The translations under genes were made by a program, and so were the position numbers. The notes under the pieces are model-generated. The model searched no databases and was not told where the DNA came from. It worked only from the letters and a program-made list of their open reading frames with translations. From Anaeroplasmataceae bacterium (lineage in GTDB: Bacteria > Bacillota_I > Bacilli_A > Acholeplasmatales > Anaeroplasmataceae): a stretch of 64,000 nucleotides of DNA. Of this stretch, positions 41,095 through 53,800 are shown one piece after another. The number at the start of each line of letters is the position of its first letter. Within the stretch, counting starts at the first letter, position 1. The DNA lies in assembly GCA_029067355.1 (NCBI GenBank), contig JAIEEQ010000012.1, positions 1 through 64,000 on the forward strand. Direction: 5' to 3'.

Positions 41095-41736
41095 CTATAA
41101 GAGGAATAATCTGTGCATACGAACGACTATTATTCCATTGTAAATCCCTATAAACTCTTTTATAATTTTAGTAGGTATGACAAAACTCATTCCAGATATA
41201 TAGGTTCCATTATCTCTTATCCGAAAAGTCATAATACCTAATAATTCTCCTCTTGTGCTATATAACGGGCCTCCTGAGGAACCATCATATATTTCAATAT
41301 TTGTTGGAATTGAAAATATACTTTCTTCTTTATAGATTACATTTTTATAATCGCTTGATATTATCCCCTTAGATAAGGCTAGTCCATAGCCTTTAGGATT
41401 TCCTAACGTATAAACCTCTTTTCCAATTGTAAATTCTTCACTAAGCTTACTAAAACAATCTGTCTGCTTATCAATTTTAAGCAAACACAAATCATACATC
41501 TTTGATATAGAGATGATTTCAGCATTATATACCTCTTCATTTATAAAACTCACCTTGATAGATGAGTTTTCAGTAAAATCATTTACCACATGTTTATTTG
41601 TTAAAATTAAGCCATTCAAGGATATCAGTGTCCCTGTTGCTGAACTTGTCAATCCTTCATTTTCACATCTAATTTCTACTGTTTTATTGATTGCATCATT
41701 GTAAATGTCAAAGCTTGAACAGGAACATAAAATCAA
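41095..41736 (-). CDS. Trypsin/HtrA-like serine protease; C-terminus probably frameshifted (see findings)
   Basis: Triad context TNKHVV, YDLCLLKI, YDGSSGGPL; GTLISLNGLILTNKHVV. Track start is a non-ATG codon; N-terminus uncertain (LILCSCSS resembles a lipobox). Confidence 0.82.
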   Translation of the reverse strand: MILCSCSSFDIYNDAINKTVEIRCENEGLTSSATGTLISLNGLILTNKHVVNDFTENSSIKVSFINEEVYNAEIISISKMYDLCLLKIDKQTDCFSKLSEEFTIGKEVYTLGNPKGYGLALSKGIISSDYKNVIYKEESIFSIPTNIEIYDGSSGGPLYSTRGELLGIMTFRIRDNGTYISGMSFVIPTKIIKEFIGIYNGIIVVRMHRLFLL

Positions 41737-41778
41737 ACCAATATTTTTATTTTTTCTGTTTTTTAAAATAATTTATAC

Positions 41779-41815
41779 AAAAAAATAGGAATCTTCGATT
41801 CCTCGAAAATTCCTA
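41779..41815 (-). terminator. Intrinsic terminator of the >=7389-aa giant gene
   Basis: TAGGAAT-TTTCGAGGAATCGAAG-ATTCCTA followed by TTTTTTT on the minus strand. Confidence 0.85.
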
Positions 41816-41830
41816 TAATTTTTTAGTGAT

Positions 41831-44800
41831 TTAATTGATTGGTTCAATACCAGACACATGATTATTTAATGGAGTGTAATCAAAGATATCTACCTTTCCA
41901 TCTCTATTGATGTCAGCTGCATAATTATACTCATATTTCAAGCTATTGCTGTTAGAAATCTGAGTTAATAGCTTACTAACATCTGTAATTGTAATCTGTC
42001 CATCGCCATCTAAATCACCACGAACACTGATATAGGCCGTATCAATTGTTGTACCAAATTCATTAACAAATACAACTCTCATACCTGTTCCAACAAATGT
42101 TGAACTATATTTAGTAGCAGAGATTTGCTTAGTACCCTTATAGATTCTAATAAATCCTCTTTGTGCCTCTAAGAAGTTATTGATAAATTCTTCTACTGTG
42201 GTTCCTGCTTCTACATTACCAATTAATACTCTTTCCTTTGAACTATACTTCAAGTGCTCAGTAGCCTCAAATGTATTTGTTGAGGTTGCAAGTATAAATT
42301 GATATGAAGAGTTATCTAGACGTAGAACGTTACTTTCAATGAAGAATTCATATACATATTGTCCAGTATAGTTTCCTTGACCAGTAACAGTGATAGTTGC
42401 GGTAGAGAATACCTTAATATTATTTGCGTATTCTACTAAAATATCTTGACCTTGAACTAGGTTTATGCCCTTATAGTTCATTGTAAAGCCTGGCTTTATT
42501 GGTGAACCAGTATAGCTTTGTGAGCCCACTCTAGATTTAGATACATCAGCATCAGAAATATTCTTTGCCAGAATATGAACTGTAATCGTTCTAGAAAGAA
42601 GTTCAGCTCCATCAGACCATTGATAATTATCTAAATCTGCAATATGAATTGTTATAGAGTATGAACCTGCATCAGCAGATAAGCTTTCTAAGCCTGAATA
42701 AGTATATCCATTGCCATCAACAAAGCTTGGAACTTCACCTGAGTAGATTAAATTAACGACTTCCTCATAATCAACAACTGTTCTTGTGATTTCATATTCA
42801 CAGGTAGCAGTTTCTGAAGAAATTGTATAATTTGGATTAGAAATAGTTGCAACAGCTACCTGCTTACCAATTGACGTACCATCATATCCGTCAGCTGGAC
42901 GTATAGTTAATCCAGTATTAGATAATAAGGTAATAGCGGTAGGCAATTCAAGGTTACCTGTATATTCAATTTCTAAATTATTCCAAATAAGATCAATTGT
43001 CATCTTGTGAATTGTCAATTCAGCCTCAAGCTCTGCTGCAAGATAATCCTCTGTTTCTGCAACAGAAACCATAATTGTATAGGTATCAGCAAAGATGATT
43101 TCTGCCACAGGAGCTCCATTAGAAGACTGAATTGAATAAGTCATTGGAGCTGGACTATCACAAGTCATATATCCTGCAAGTAAATCTAAAGCATAGCCTG
43201 TATAATAAATCTTTTTGTCTGTTATCTTGATTGTAGGCATTGCTTTATCAATTGTAAAGTCAAGCTCACCAGATATAGGCTGATATTCATCAAATAAAAT
43301 ACGATAATATAAATGATATGTATCCGCATGAATCATTTCTGGGTTTGTAGTGAAGTTGCTAAAATCAGAATCGCTTGAAGGCTTAACAAAGCTATAATAA
43401 ATATTATATGACCCCCCCGCTACATTACTGAAATCAAATTCAGGATATTTTGCGGTTCCATCATATGTTTTATGTAGAGAAGCTTCAACAACATCAACAG
43501 TAATTGTTGCTTTCACAATTTCAACTGTAATATTGATTCTAATTTCATAATTTGCTGTATCAACTTCTTCTCCATCAATAAAGATTCTTAAATCCTCTGA
43601 TAGTTCAAATGCATCTTGACCACTATAAACTCCATAGCTACTGCCAATTGTCTTAATTGTACCTACCAATTGTGCATTTGAGAAGGTTGTTGTACCAATA
43701 CCTGAAACATAATGGTTTTCCTCATCAAGAACTGTTGAGTAATAGCCTAGGCTGAAACCATCTCGTTCAAAATCTAACTCCCATGAAGCATTATTAAAGC
43801 CATGAGTATAATTACCTGTAAGAACTAAAATACGCTTTTCAATGTGGAAGTCATATTCTAATACACCAGCATTATAATTATCTGACTCAGCCATTGTGAA
43901 GATTGCTGTATAATCACCAACCTCTGTTGGCTTTGTCGTTGTAATGGCATTTGTAGCATGATTACGATAGGTAATTGTTAAGCTACCTGCACCAATAATC
44001 TTGAACTCTAAATAATCAAGCTTTTGACCATATTGTGCATTTAATCCAAGCACATTTGGCTCATTGGTTTGAATGGTTTCACCATTTTCAGTAATGGTTG
44101 CCTTATCAAATTTAGGATCAACTTTTGTAATTTCATATTCTGCACTAACTTCCGTAGCCTTGTAATTCTGAGTTTCCTCTGTTGTAACAATCACACGATA
44201 TCTACCACAATTTACTGGAGCCTCAGCTAATATTTCATTTGTTGCTAGATCCATATAAGAAATAGAGTATGTAATTTGCTCCGTTTCACTTGGCTGAACA
44301 AGATGAACTGTAATATTTTCTGGCTCTACTGATTCAAAGTTAACGATTTGATATCCAGTCTTATAACTATTAGGAGCACCAGAATAGAAAATCCAATCAG
44401 TTCCAAGATATTGAGAAGCTTCAGCTTCTACTTCAATATCTGCGTTAATCTTTAAGATGATAAAATTCATTGTTCCTTCAGCTGTTTCGTAGTCTTCCAT
44501 TTCAATTCGATATTGAATTACATACTCACCAGCATTAATAAAGGTTGGCATTTCATTTGTTTCATCACCAGAAGGAAGAATGTAGGTTACAACAGCCTCC
44601 CCCTCAGAATAAATTTCTAAGGTTGGATGCTGTGGCATACCTGTATAATCCACCTCAATATCAAGGAAGTCAAATTGAATTGGCTTTTCCTTAATATTAA
44701 TATATAGATTAAATGAGAATTCATAATCAGAAAGAACATCTTCATTTGCTGCATTTACAATGGTTGCTTCCCAAGTAAAGGCATCAATTCCAATATACTC

Positions 44801-47800
44801 TCCTAATTCAGTTGAATTTGCTGTTAAAGTAGCTGTTAAAACATCGCCAGCAGCAATACCCTCAAAGGAATTGCTATCATACATCTTACTCCAAGGATTT
44901 CCATCAAGAATAACAACATGATCATCGTATTCTGTAACAAGAATTGTCTTAGGTAAAATTGTATAGGTTACTGTATTATTATTTAAGACATAGTTTGGAT
45001 CTGCAGAAGCAACTGTTAGGGTATAAGTATCTGCATGAATATTTCCAGAATCCCCATAAATTACTTCAATTGGATCATGTCTTAATCCTAAAGCTGTTGT
45101 AACAGGACGATGTAGCATACCATCATAGGTAAACTCTGTCGTATCCCAAGTATTGCCAACAGTTCTAGGGGAAATAACAAATTCTAAGCTAGCTGAAGAC
45201 TCACCATATTCTTCATTTCCTGGAAGGGTAATCGTAACACGATAAGTACCTGCATTCACTGGATTTGCATCTAGTGGCTGCCATGCACCATCTACCCATG
45301 CTTCATATGTGAAGACTGGTGTTGGATTTTCCATAAAGGAAGAGAAATCTGGATTCTTAACAGGACTACCATTATAAACATGCTTTGAATAAGAATCATC
45401 AATGATGATTGCTGAATCTCCTCGAACAATCTTATAATATACTTCTTCTTTAAATCCAATATAATTTTCTGTATCCTTTACCTCAATATAAGCAACATAA
45501 TTATTAACATATACTGGAGCAAATGGGAAGAAAATATCTTGAGGATCATCTACACCACGATTATCTAGGTTATAGGTGATTGGCTCTACAATAGCTCCTA
45601 TGGCAGGAGTTATTTCATAGTCAATCTCAATATGACTACCAGTAAATGCATATTCCTTCTCTTGTTCAGCAATTAAGGATAACTGAACACGACGAATCAC
45701 AAGTCTAAACATTCCAACATATTCTTCCATTCTTAAGCCTGTAATTCTCAAATAGATATCATAGCTTCCCGCGTTGGTATAGCTGATATTTGAACTATAA
45801 GATAAACCATTTGGACTAAATAGAATTGTAGTCTGTAATGCATTTTCATTTGTAATTTCTATTTCAGGAGTATATGCAAGACCTGTATAATCTCTTGTTA
45901 TGACAACAATGCCATCCTCTAAAGTGATTTCATCTCCCTCTTGAAGAACATGCTCAAAGCTAAATTCTTCATAACGGATTTTAACATTACATCTGTAAGT
46001 AACATGATAGTTATTATCAACAATATCACCATCTGCATTTACAAAATGTAAAGTTGAAATAAAGTCATACTGTGTAGAATAGATGCCCATCGCACCACTT
46101 CTTGTTGTTAATTCACCGATTACAGTGTCGAAGGATACTCCATTTTCAACCATTTCATCAGTTAATGAAACTGTATATGGCTTATCAATATCTTCATACA
46201 CCTTTTCTGCATTGTGAACTATTGTAACATTTCTAGAGTAAATACGATATGCATATTCACTTGTTTTAAAGCAATAATTATTAGAATATGGCTCTGCAAC
46301 AGATATAGTAAATACAATGTCCTCGTTAGTAACATTGATTCTATCCACACCCTCTGGGAAGGTATACTGAACCTCCACATCATGATTTGGACTAATCACA
46401 ATTTCAACAATTGGATGAATCACAGTTCCTGTATACTCATAACGATCAGTTACAAGAACAGTATCAAGCTCATATGGCTTAATAATAATTTCTGTTGTAA
46501 ACTCTGTTGCGTTAGTATTTAGAGTTTCTTCTGCGAAAATTACCATTGTATAGGTACCTGCATCAAATGGAAGATATCCATCAACAGCAGATACAGAATT
46601 TCCATCCTGATCTAGGAAGGATACTTGATAGGAATCCACATTAGATGTAATTCCTGGAAGTACATTTCCATGCTCACTAAAAGTAAATTCTTCTCCATCA
46701 ACCTTGAAGGTTGCATCACCCTTTACAATTTGTACTTCAAATTCACCTAATTCAATATCAAATGAATTTGTCACAACTGAGCCACGCTCATTATAAATCG
46801 TAACAACAATCTTTAAGGTGTTATCACTTGTTGAATATTTATTTGCTACTTCACTTTCGGTTGATAACATCAATCGAATTCTATGATCAGGAATCATAGT
46901 TAGGATATCATAGTACTGATTAAATACCTTGCCATCATAATTCTTGCTAAATGTTGCAGACGAAGATAAATCGCTCTTCTGAATGGTTAGTGTCTTTGGA
47001 GTAATATCAAATTCATATTCAAAGGTTGTATCTAAATAATTCCTTGTATTATCCGCAGAAACAATAATTCTTGCAACATAATGACCAGCAGTAATTGCTG
47101 AATCTCGACGGCTACCATCTACGAAATACTGGACTGTAACATCACCCTTGCTACCAGAAATAGTATAGTCTAATGGGAATCTTTGTCCATTGTATTCCAT
47201 AGTATTTGATTCATTATTCACAATAACCGTAGAATGAATACGATTCACGATAACGTTAATGCTACCATAAGTCGTATCAAAATGATCAGAAGTAATTCTA
47301 AAGTAGAAGGTATATACTCCAGCATCCTTATAGCTTAAGGATTCATAATCATAGGTACGACCATTTAATCCAAAGCGAATTTCATAGGAATCCTGTGAAC
47401 TTACCTGTACAGAAACTAAATCTTCAACAAGATGACTGTTTCCATCATAATCAACAGTTACATCTTCTGCCTTATATGGAACATCTCCATAAACAACTGT
47501 AATGAATCCATTTAAGGTAACTGTAAAGATGTCCTGAGCAGGATTGCCGTCCTTCATAATCTTTAAATCTCTAATCTCAATTTGATTTGCCGTGATACGA
47601 CCTGCCTCTGTTGGCGTAAATGCTAACTTATAGGAAATGGTATATCCTGGCAATAAATTACGAACTGTAAAATCACTGACATCCTCAATTACAATTTCAG
47701 AGCCTGTATATATAGCTTGATAATTGAAAGGAATGTCAATTTCAACAGGACATTTAATAATGTCTGTTGTTAACGCAACAATCTCAGAATGGAAATATGG

Positions 47801-50800
47801 ATCTCTTGGATCATCCCATTCATAATCCTGTGAATTTGTTAACACACTGAAGAGGGTGTAAGTTCCAATATCCTCAAATCTGAATTCTTGATTTGGCTGA
47901 TAAGTAAGAGTTAATTCCATATGGCCATTATCAGTAGGAATCGTATAGACGATTGTCTGACAACCCTCACTAAATAACTCAATATCTGTTCCAGCAGAGT
48001 ATTCTTTTTCCTCAATGAAATTATGTTCAGAATCATATACCTTCATAATTCCCTTTAAGCGGTTTTCAACATTCTCAAAGAAGATTTCATAAATCATTTG
48101 GTTCTTATAAATTGTATAAGTAACAGATACATCAGCATATTTAACTAAATATACGTCATTTGAAACCATATTTCTTTGAACAAGAAGAGTACCTGAATGA
48201 TCATATTCTGTATATTCTCCTGAATATAGCTTATATAATCCCTGAGCACTTTCCTGAGTATAAATTAACTGAGATTCACCTGTATAGCCATAATTTGTAC
48301 CAACAACTGGAATAGCTACACTGATTTTCTTAATAACAAAGCTATTTACACTAGGAATCAAAACATAGTTCATAGGGATATTTCCATGGGTATCCGCTAA
48401 GAATTTTGAAGTATCAATTAATGCCTGAGCCTTATGGATACCCATTCCTAAAACGGCATCCTCCTCTTCACCTAAAGCAATTACCTTTAAAGGAAGCTTT
48501 GCAGGATCATACATTGTTGTTACCGTAGGTAGCAGTAAATGATTCTTATCATATTCCTGAGTTAAATCATTCCAATAGGTTGTTACAGGCTGTGGACTAA
48601 TTGTTACAACAATATCCTTTAAGGTTACATAATAATCCATTGTAATGTTTTGGTCATCGCTTGTAAGTACAAACCAGTTTTCACTCCACATTAAATTGTA
48701 GAATTCATCACTTGACATATAAGTTCTAGCATCTGCACCATCAACATATACAATATCCTTTGGACCATAGGTTGAATTATTTGGCTTATAGTGACTAACT
48801 GTATTGTTGCCAGTTGTTACTAACGTACCATATAATTGACCACCAAGACTACCAACATAGCCCTGAACCTCAGTATCCCAAGCGTCTCTTTCCCATCTGT
48901 ACTCATCATAAATCTTGTTATCCTCAAAGGTTATAACAAGCTCTGCCTTGGTAATGTCAAAGTTGACTGTCTGATTTCCAGCAGTTGATTGATGATTAGA
49001 TAGTAATGTCACTCTAGGCTGATAGGTTGTAACTACACCAGTTTCAGAGAACCCTGTCACATGAAGGTTATCCTCGTATACAAGACGATATAAACCGCCT
49101 TCAAGTGTTAAATCTGGTAAAATTGGCTGACGAATATCCTCTAAACCAGTCCAATAATTTACAGAAGCATCCTTAACATCTCCAACAATTGTCGTATTCA
49201 TACCATTTAAGGAGACAATAGGAGTTGGAGTTTGTAGATCTCCTGTGAAGACTAATTCAGAATTTTCCCATGAAATATCTAATCCATTCACAAGAATCTG
49301 ATAAGTATCTCCAGATGTCTTTGTCCAAGAATACTTTTCCATATATTCTGTGTTATTTGTTAAATCCACACCATCTACGGAAGTCGTATCAACGTAACCA
49401 TAATATACTAAAGCATTTCCATCTGTTGTTTTTGTTTCAGGATCGTATTTACCAATCCATTTTTTTGCATCTCCACCACAATAATCTGCAATCTCATCCA
49501 TTGTTCTATGAACATAGACAATCATTGCTTGACCGCCTGGTAAAGCATTCTCTTCAACCTTTACGACATTATGAGCAATTTCAAAGGTATCAATATCACG
49601 ATAGATATCATTTGGATCCGCATTTGCCTTTTGATTATAGCTTGCGATGGCACCTGCCTTGATAGCAACAACTGGTCTACTTGCATAAGTTTCAGGAACC
49701 ACAATATGACCACCTGTAAACTTAGAGGTATAACCAATAATTTCAAATCCACCAGTAAATGTACCATCTGGGTGCTCTATTGCAGATGGATTGTATTGAT
49801 AAATGAAGATTTCTCTTTCCTCAGAGCATACAATATACTTCGTATGCCAACGGGTTGCCTCATTTGCTTCCCATACAAACTGAGAATTGAAAATCAAATC
49901 ATTTTGATCTAATAAAGAATCATCTGCTGTTAAATGCCACTGTGATGGTCTTTCACTAGCATATATAATTGCCTGATCATTAAATGCTGGAGCATAGCTT
50001 GGTACATAATGGGCAATGATGAAGAATTGTTCATAAACAACTCCATTTAATATTGCACCAGCACCCTTCTTTTCTGCCTCTAGTTCCTCTGGAGATTCCA
50101 TATTAATGAATACCTGCTCATGAAGTTCTAACGTTTCAAGAGGAATTTCAACATATTTTAAATCCCAGCATCCATCAAAGGCACGAGTACGTATTACCTT
50201 AGTTGTTAAAGGAATATTGATAACATCAGCCATATGGACATTTTGGAAAGCATAGGCTGCAATGTCTGTAATTTGTCTAGATAAATCAATACGATATAGC
50301 TTATAAGGTATATAGAATGTCCATCCAGAGTTTTTAACATCCTCTTTATAGCCCTGTGTAATCTTAACACCATGAGATGCTTGATGGGAAACTTCATATC
50401 CATCAGGATAATCAGTGTATGCATCACTACCAAAAATCCATCCAAAGACAGCTTCTTCTGTTCCAGAAACTGCACCTAGACTTGAACCAATAAATGGTAA
50501 TGTAATATCCTCAAGCTCACACATACCATTAAATGCACCCTTGTGAATGTATTTTAATGTATCTGGTAACACAAGTGTAAGAATAGAGGTTAGATATGCA
50601 AATCCATAGGATTCAATTTCTTCTAGACTTGCAGGAAGATTTAGCTGTTCAAGCTCTCTTAATCCATAGAATGCATACTCTTCAATTAATTTAATTGTTG
50701 GATTTAAGATAAATTCTGTTTCTGAATTCAAATGAATTAGCTTATGACATTCCTTAAATGCTCCAACAGAAATGCTTGAAATAGTTGATGAGGTTAGAAC

Positions 50801-53800
50801 AACATGCTCTAATACCTTATCATTTTCAAACATATAAGTACCTAATGCATCACATTCAACCAAGGCATCCTCTAATACTTTACAATTTGCAAATACCTTC
50901 GTTCCTAGGGAGGTCATTGTATTTGGTACATGAATCTCCTTAAAGCCTGTGTTTTCAAAGGCACTATCACCTAAAGAGGTAATCTTCTCATGGAAGAATT
51001 CACTTGTCGTCTTTGTAGCAAAAGTTGTTAAACTTTCACAATTCATAAATGTTTTGGCTTTAATTTCAATTAGTAGGTTATTATCACTATAAATGAAGGA
51101 TTCCATATTAGAAGAGTCCATAAAGCCCTCTTCACCAATAGATTCAACTGTTTGAGGAAGCTCAAATGCAACTAAGCCTGTATTTTTAAATGCTCTTGCA
51201 CCAATCGTTTGAACACCTTCATTTAAGGTAACGTGCTCTATTTCTGTGCAATTTAAGAATGCTTCATCAGCAATTGCCGTATCATCTGTAATATTTACAG
51301 TATGTAAGCTTTCAACAACAGCATAATCATTAATATTTGGTGTGATTGCTTTTGCTATTTTAAATACGCTTGGTGTTGCTTCTTTTGCTACCTTGCCAAA
51401 TAGCCAGCCAAATACATTATTATTTAGTTCTGCATCTGTACTTGTTACAACACCACGTTCCTGACCTACAAATGGTAAAGTCAAAATTTCTAGCTTATTA
51501 CAATTCTTAAACACTTCCTTACCCATATAGGTAACGTTTTTAGAAACTGTAAATTCATTAAAGCCATCAGCATAACAATTTTCAAATGCATACGCATCAA
51601 TTTGAGTAATAGAATCTGGAAGATAATGCATTACTAAACTTGTACAATTTTTGAAGGTACCCTCGCTTACTAAGGTAATTGGTGTATTCTCAGGATAATT
51701 GAAGGTTACCATCTTATTACAATTTAGATAAGCATATTTTCCAATAGAGGTTACATATTCAGATATGCTAAATTCATTAAAGCCATCAGCATAACAATTT
51801 TCAAATGCATTATCACAAATCGTTGTTACACTATCTGGTAAATCATGCATAACTAAGCTGATACAATCCTTAAATAAGGCTTTGCTAATTACCTTAACCT
51901 GACAAACCTCTTCAAAGGTTACAGTTACTAATGCATCCGCATGATAGAAACCATATTCTCCTATTGTAAGAAGTGTATTTGGCAAGCTTACCTCTACTAA
52001 GTTATCTGCATTACTAAATGCATACGCCTGAATATCAGTATCGCTTGTAAGAATTACCTTTGTTAGCTTTTCTTCAATAGAATAATTAGCATTATCAGTA
52101 ATCTCACCCTCCTTATAGCCATAAATCCAGCCAAAGATTTCGTTTGTTTGTGGCTCGCTTGAGGAGATACCCTTATGCTCACCAACAAATGGTAGGGTTA
52201 GAGTGGCAAGATTGGTTGTCCCTCTAAATACAGCCTCACCAATCGTATGAACATGATTAGAAATGACAAAGTCAATAAATGCAGTATCATTACAGTTTTC
52301 AAATGCATATTGCTCAACAATTTCAATAGAATCTAAAAGCTTACGCTCAATGGTTCCCCCATCATAGATGAAGCCCTCAAGAGCAATACAATCCTTAAAT
52401 AATCCTTCAGATATTGTTGTAAGCTTCCAATCTGCCTCAGTGAACTTCTTAAACTCAACTGTTTCTAAAGAATCTGAAGTATAAAAGCCATAAGCACCAA
52501 TGCTTTCAAGAGTATTTGGCAGAGTAATATGCTCTATAAAATCTGCATTACTGAAAGCATATGCTGCAATTGCTGTATCACTTGTAATAATAACTGTTGT
52601 CAGCTTTTCTTCAATAGAATAATTAGCATTATCAGTAATCTTACCCTCTTCATAGCCATATACCCATCCAAACATTTCATTCGTTTGAGTATCACTACCT
52701 AGAGTTCCTCTATGCTCACCAACAAATGGTAAAGTTAGAGTAGCAAGGTTTGTCGTCCCTCTGAATACAGCCTCACCAATTGATTCTACATAATCAGAAA
52801 CAACAAAATCAATGAAGTCTGTATGATTACAATTTTCAAAGGCCACTGCTCCAATTTCTGTAATAGAATCAAGAAGTCTGCGTTCAATATCTACACCATT
52901 ATAGATAAATCCTTTTAATGAAGTAGAATTTCTAAATAATCCCTCTGGTATTGCCTTTAATTCCCAAGTATGATCTGGCAATTCAATAAACTCAACCGTT
53001 TCTAAAGAAGTAGATACCTTTCCATCATTAGCAAAAGCATATTCTCCAAGGTAGCTAATCGTACTCTTTATTATGAACTTAGGAAGACTAGAACAGTTAT
53101 AGAAAGCATATGCTCCAATCTTAGTAATTTCATCTGGTAAAGTTTCAAGCACGGCTGTATCATTTGGAAGCATAAATCCAAGTAGGGAATAGCAATCTGC
53201 AAATGTTTCATCCTTGATTTCTCTTATATTGCATGCATTTACAAAGCGTACATACTCTAAAGAGGTTGCAAAGCTAAATGCACCAACACCTAAGTAACCA
53301 TGACCTTCTTCTACTAGGCAGGCCTCTAGGCTTCCTGCACCTAAGGAAGCTGGTAAATCAATAGAAAGCAAGCCAGTATTTCTAAATGCATAGTCACCAA
53401 TGGTAATTAAGGTTTCTGGTAAACTAATCTCTATTATATCCTCACAATTTTCAAAGGCATGATCAGATATAACCATTTCTCTTGTGATAATGACCTTCTT
53501 AAGTGTTGAAGGAATATTGTATTCTTTTACCGTTTCAGGAGCATTATAGCTTAAATTCTGAGGATTAAATCTTCTTAACGCATTAGAAGTAACCTTACGT
53601 CCAAAGATCCAACCAAAGTATGCTCTTTCTCCATATTTCTCATTAGATTCTGCACGATACACTCCAGTGTCTGCAATGTTTAATAGTTTACCAACAAATG
53701 GAATTTGTAAAGTAACCAAATTATTGCATCCCTCAAAGGCAGCATAACCAATTTCCTCTAAGCTGTCAGGAACAACAAATTCTGTTAATCCTAAACAATT

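Noticed and set aside
49270-49912. Plus-strand ORFs (130 and 113 aa) antisense to the giant gene
   Set aside because: Compositional shadow of a long minus-strand ORF; no RBS or recognisable family, and the proteins are low-complexity.
51500-53040. CRISPR-like regular repeats
   Set aside because: The repeats are in-frame coding LRR duplications with long units (219 and 537 bp), not short palindromic repeats with unique spacers.
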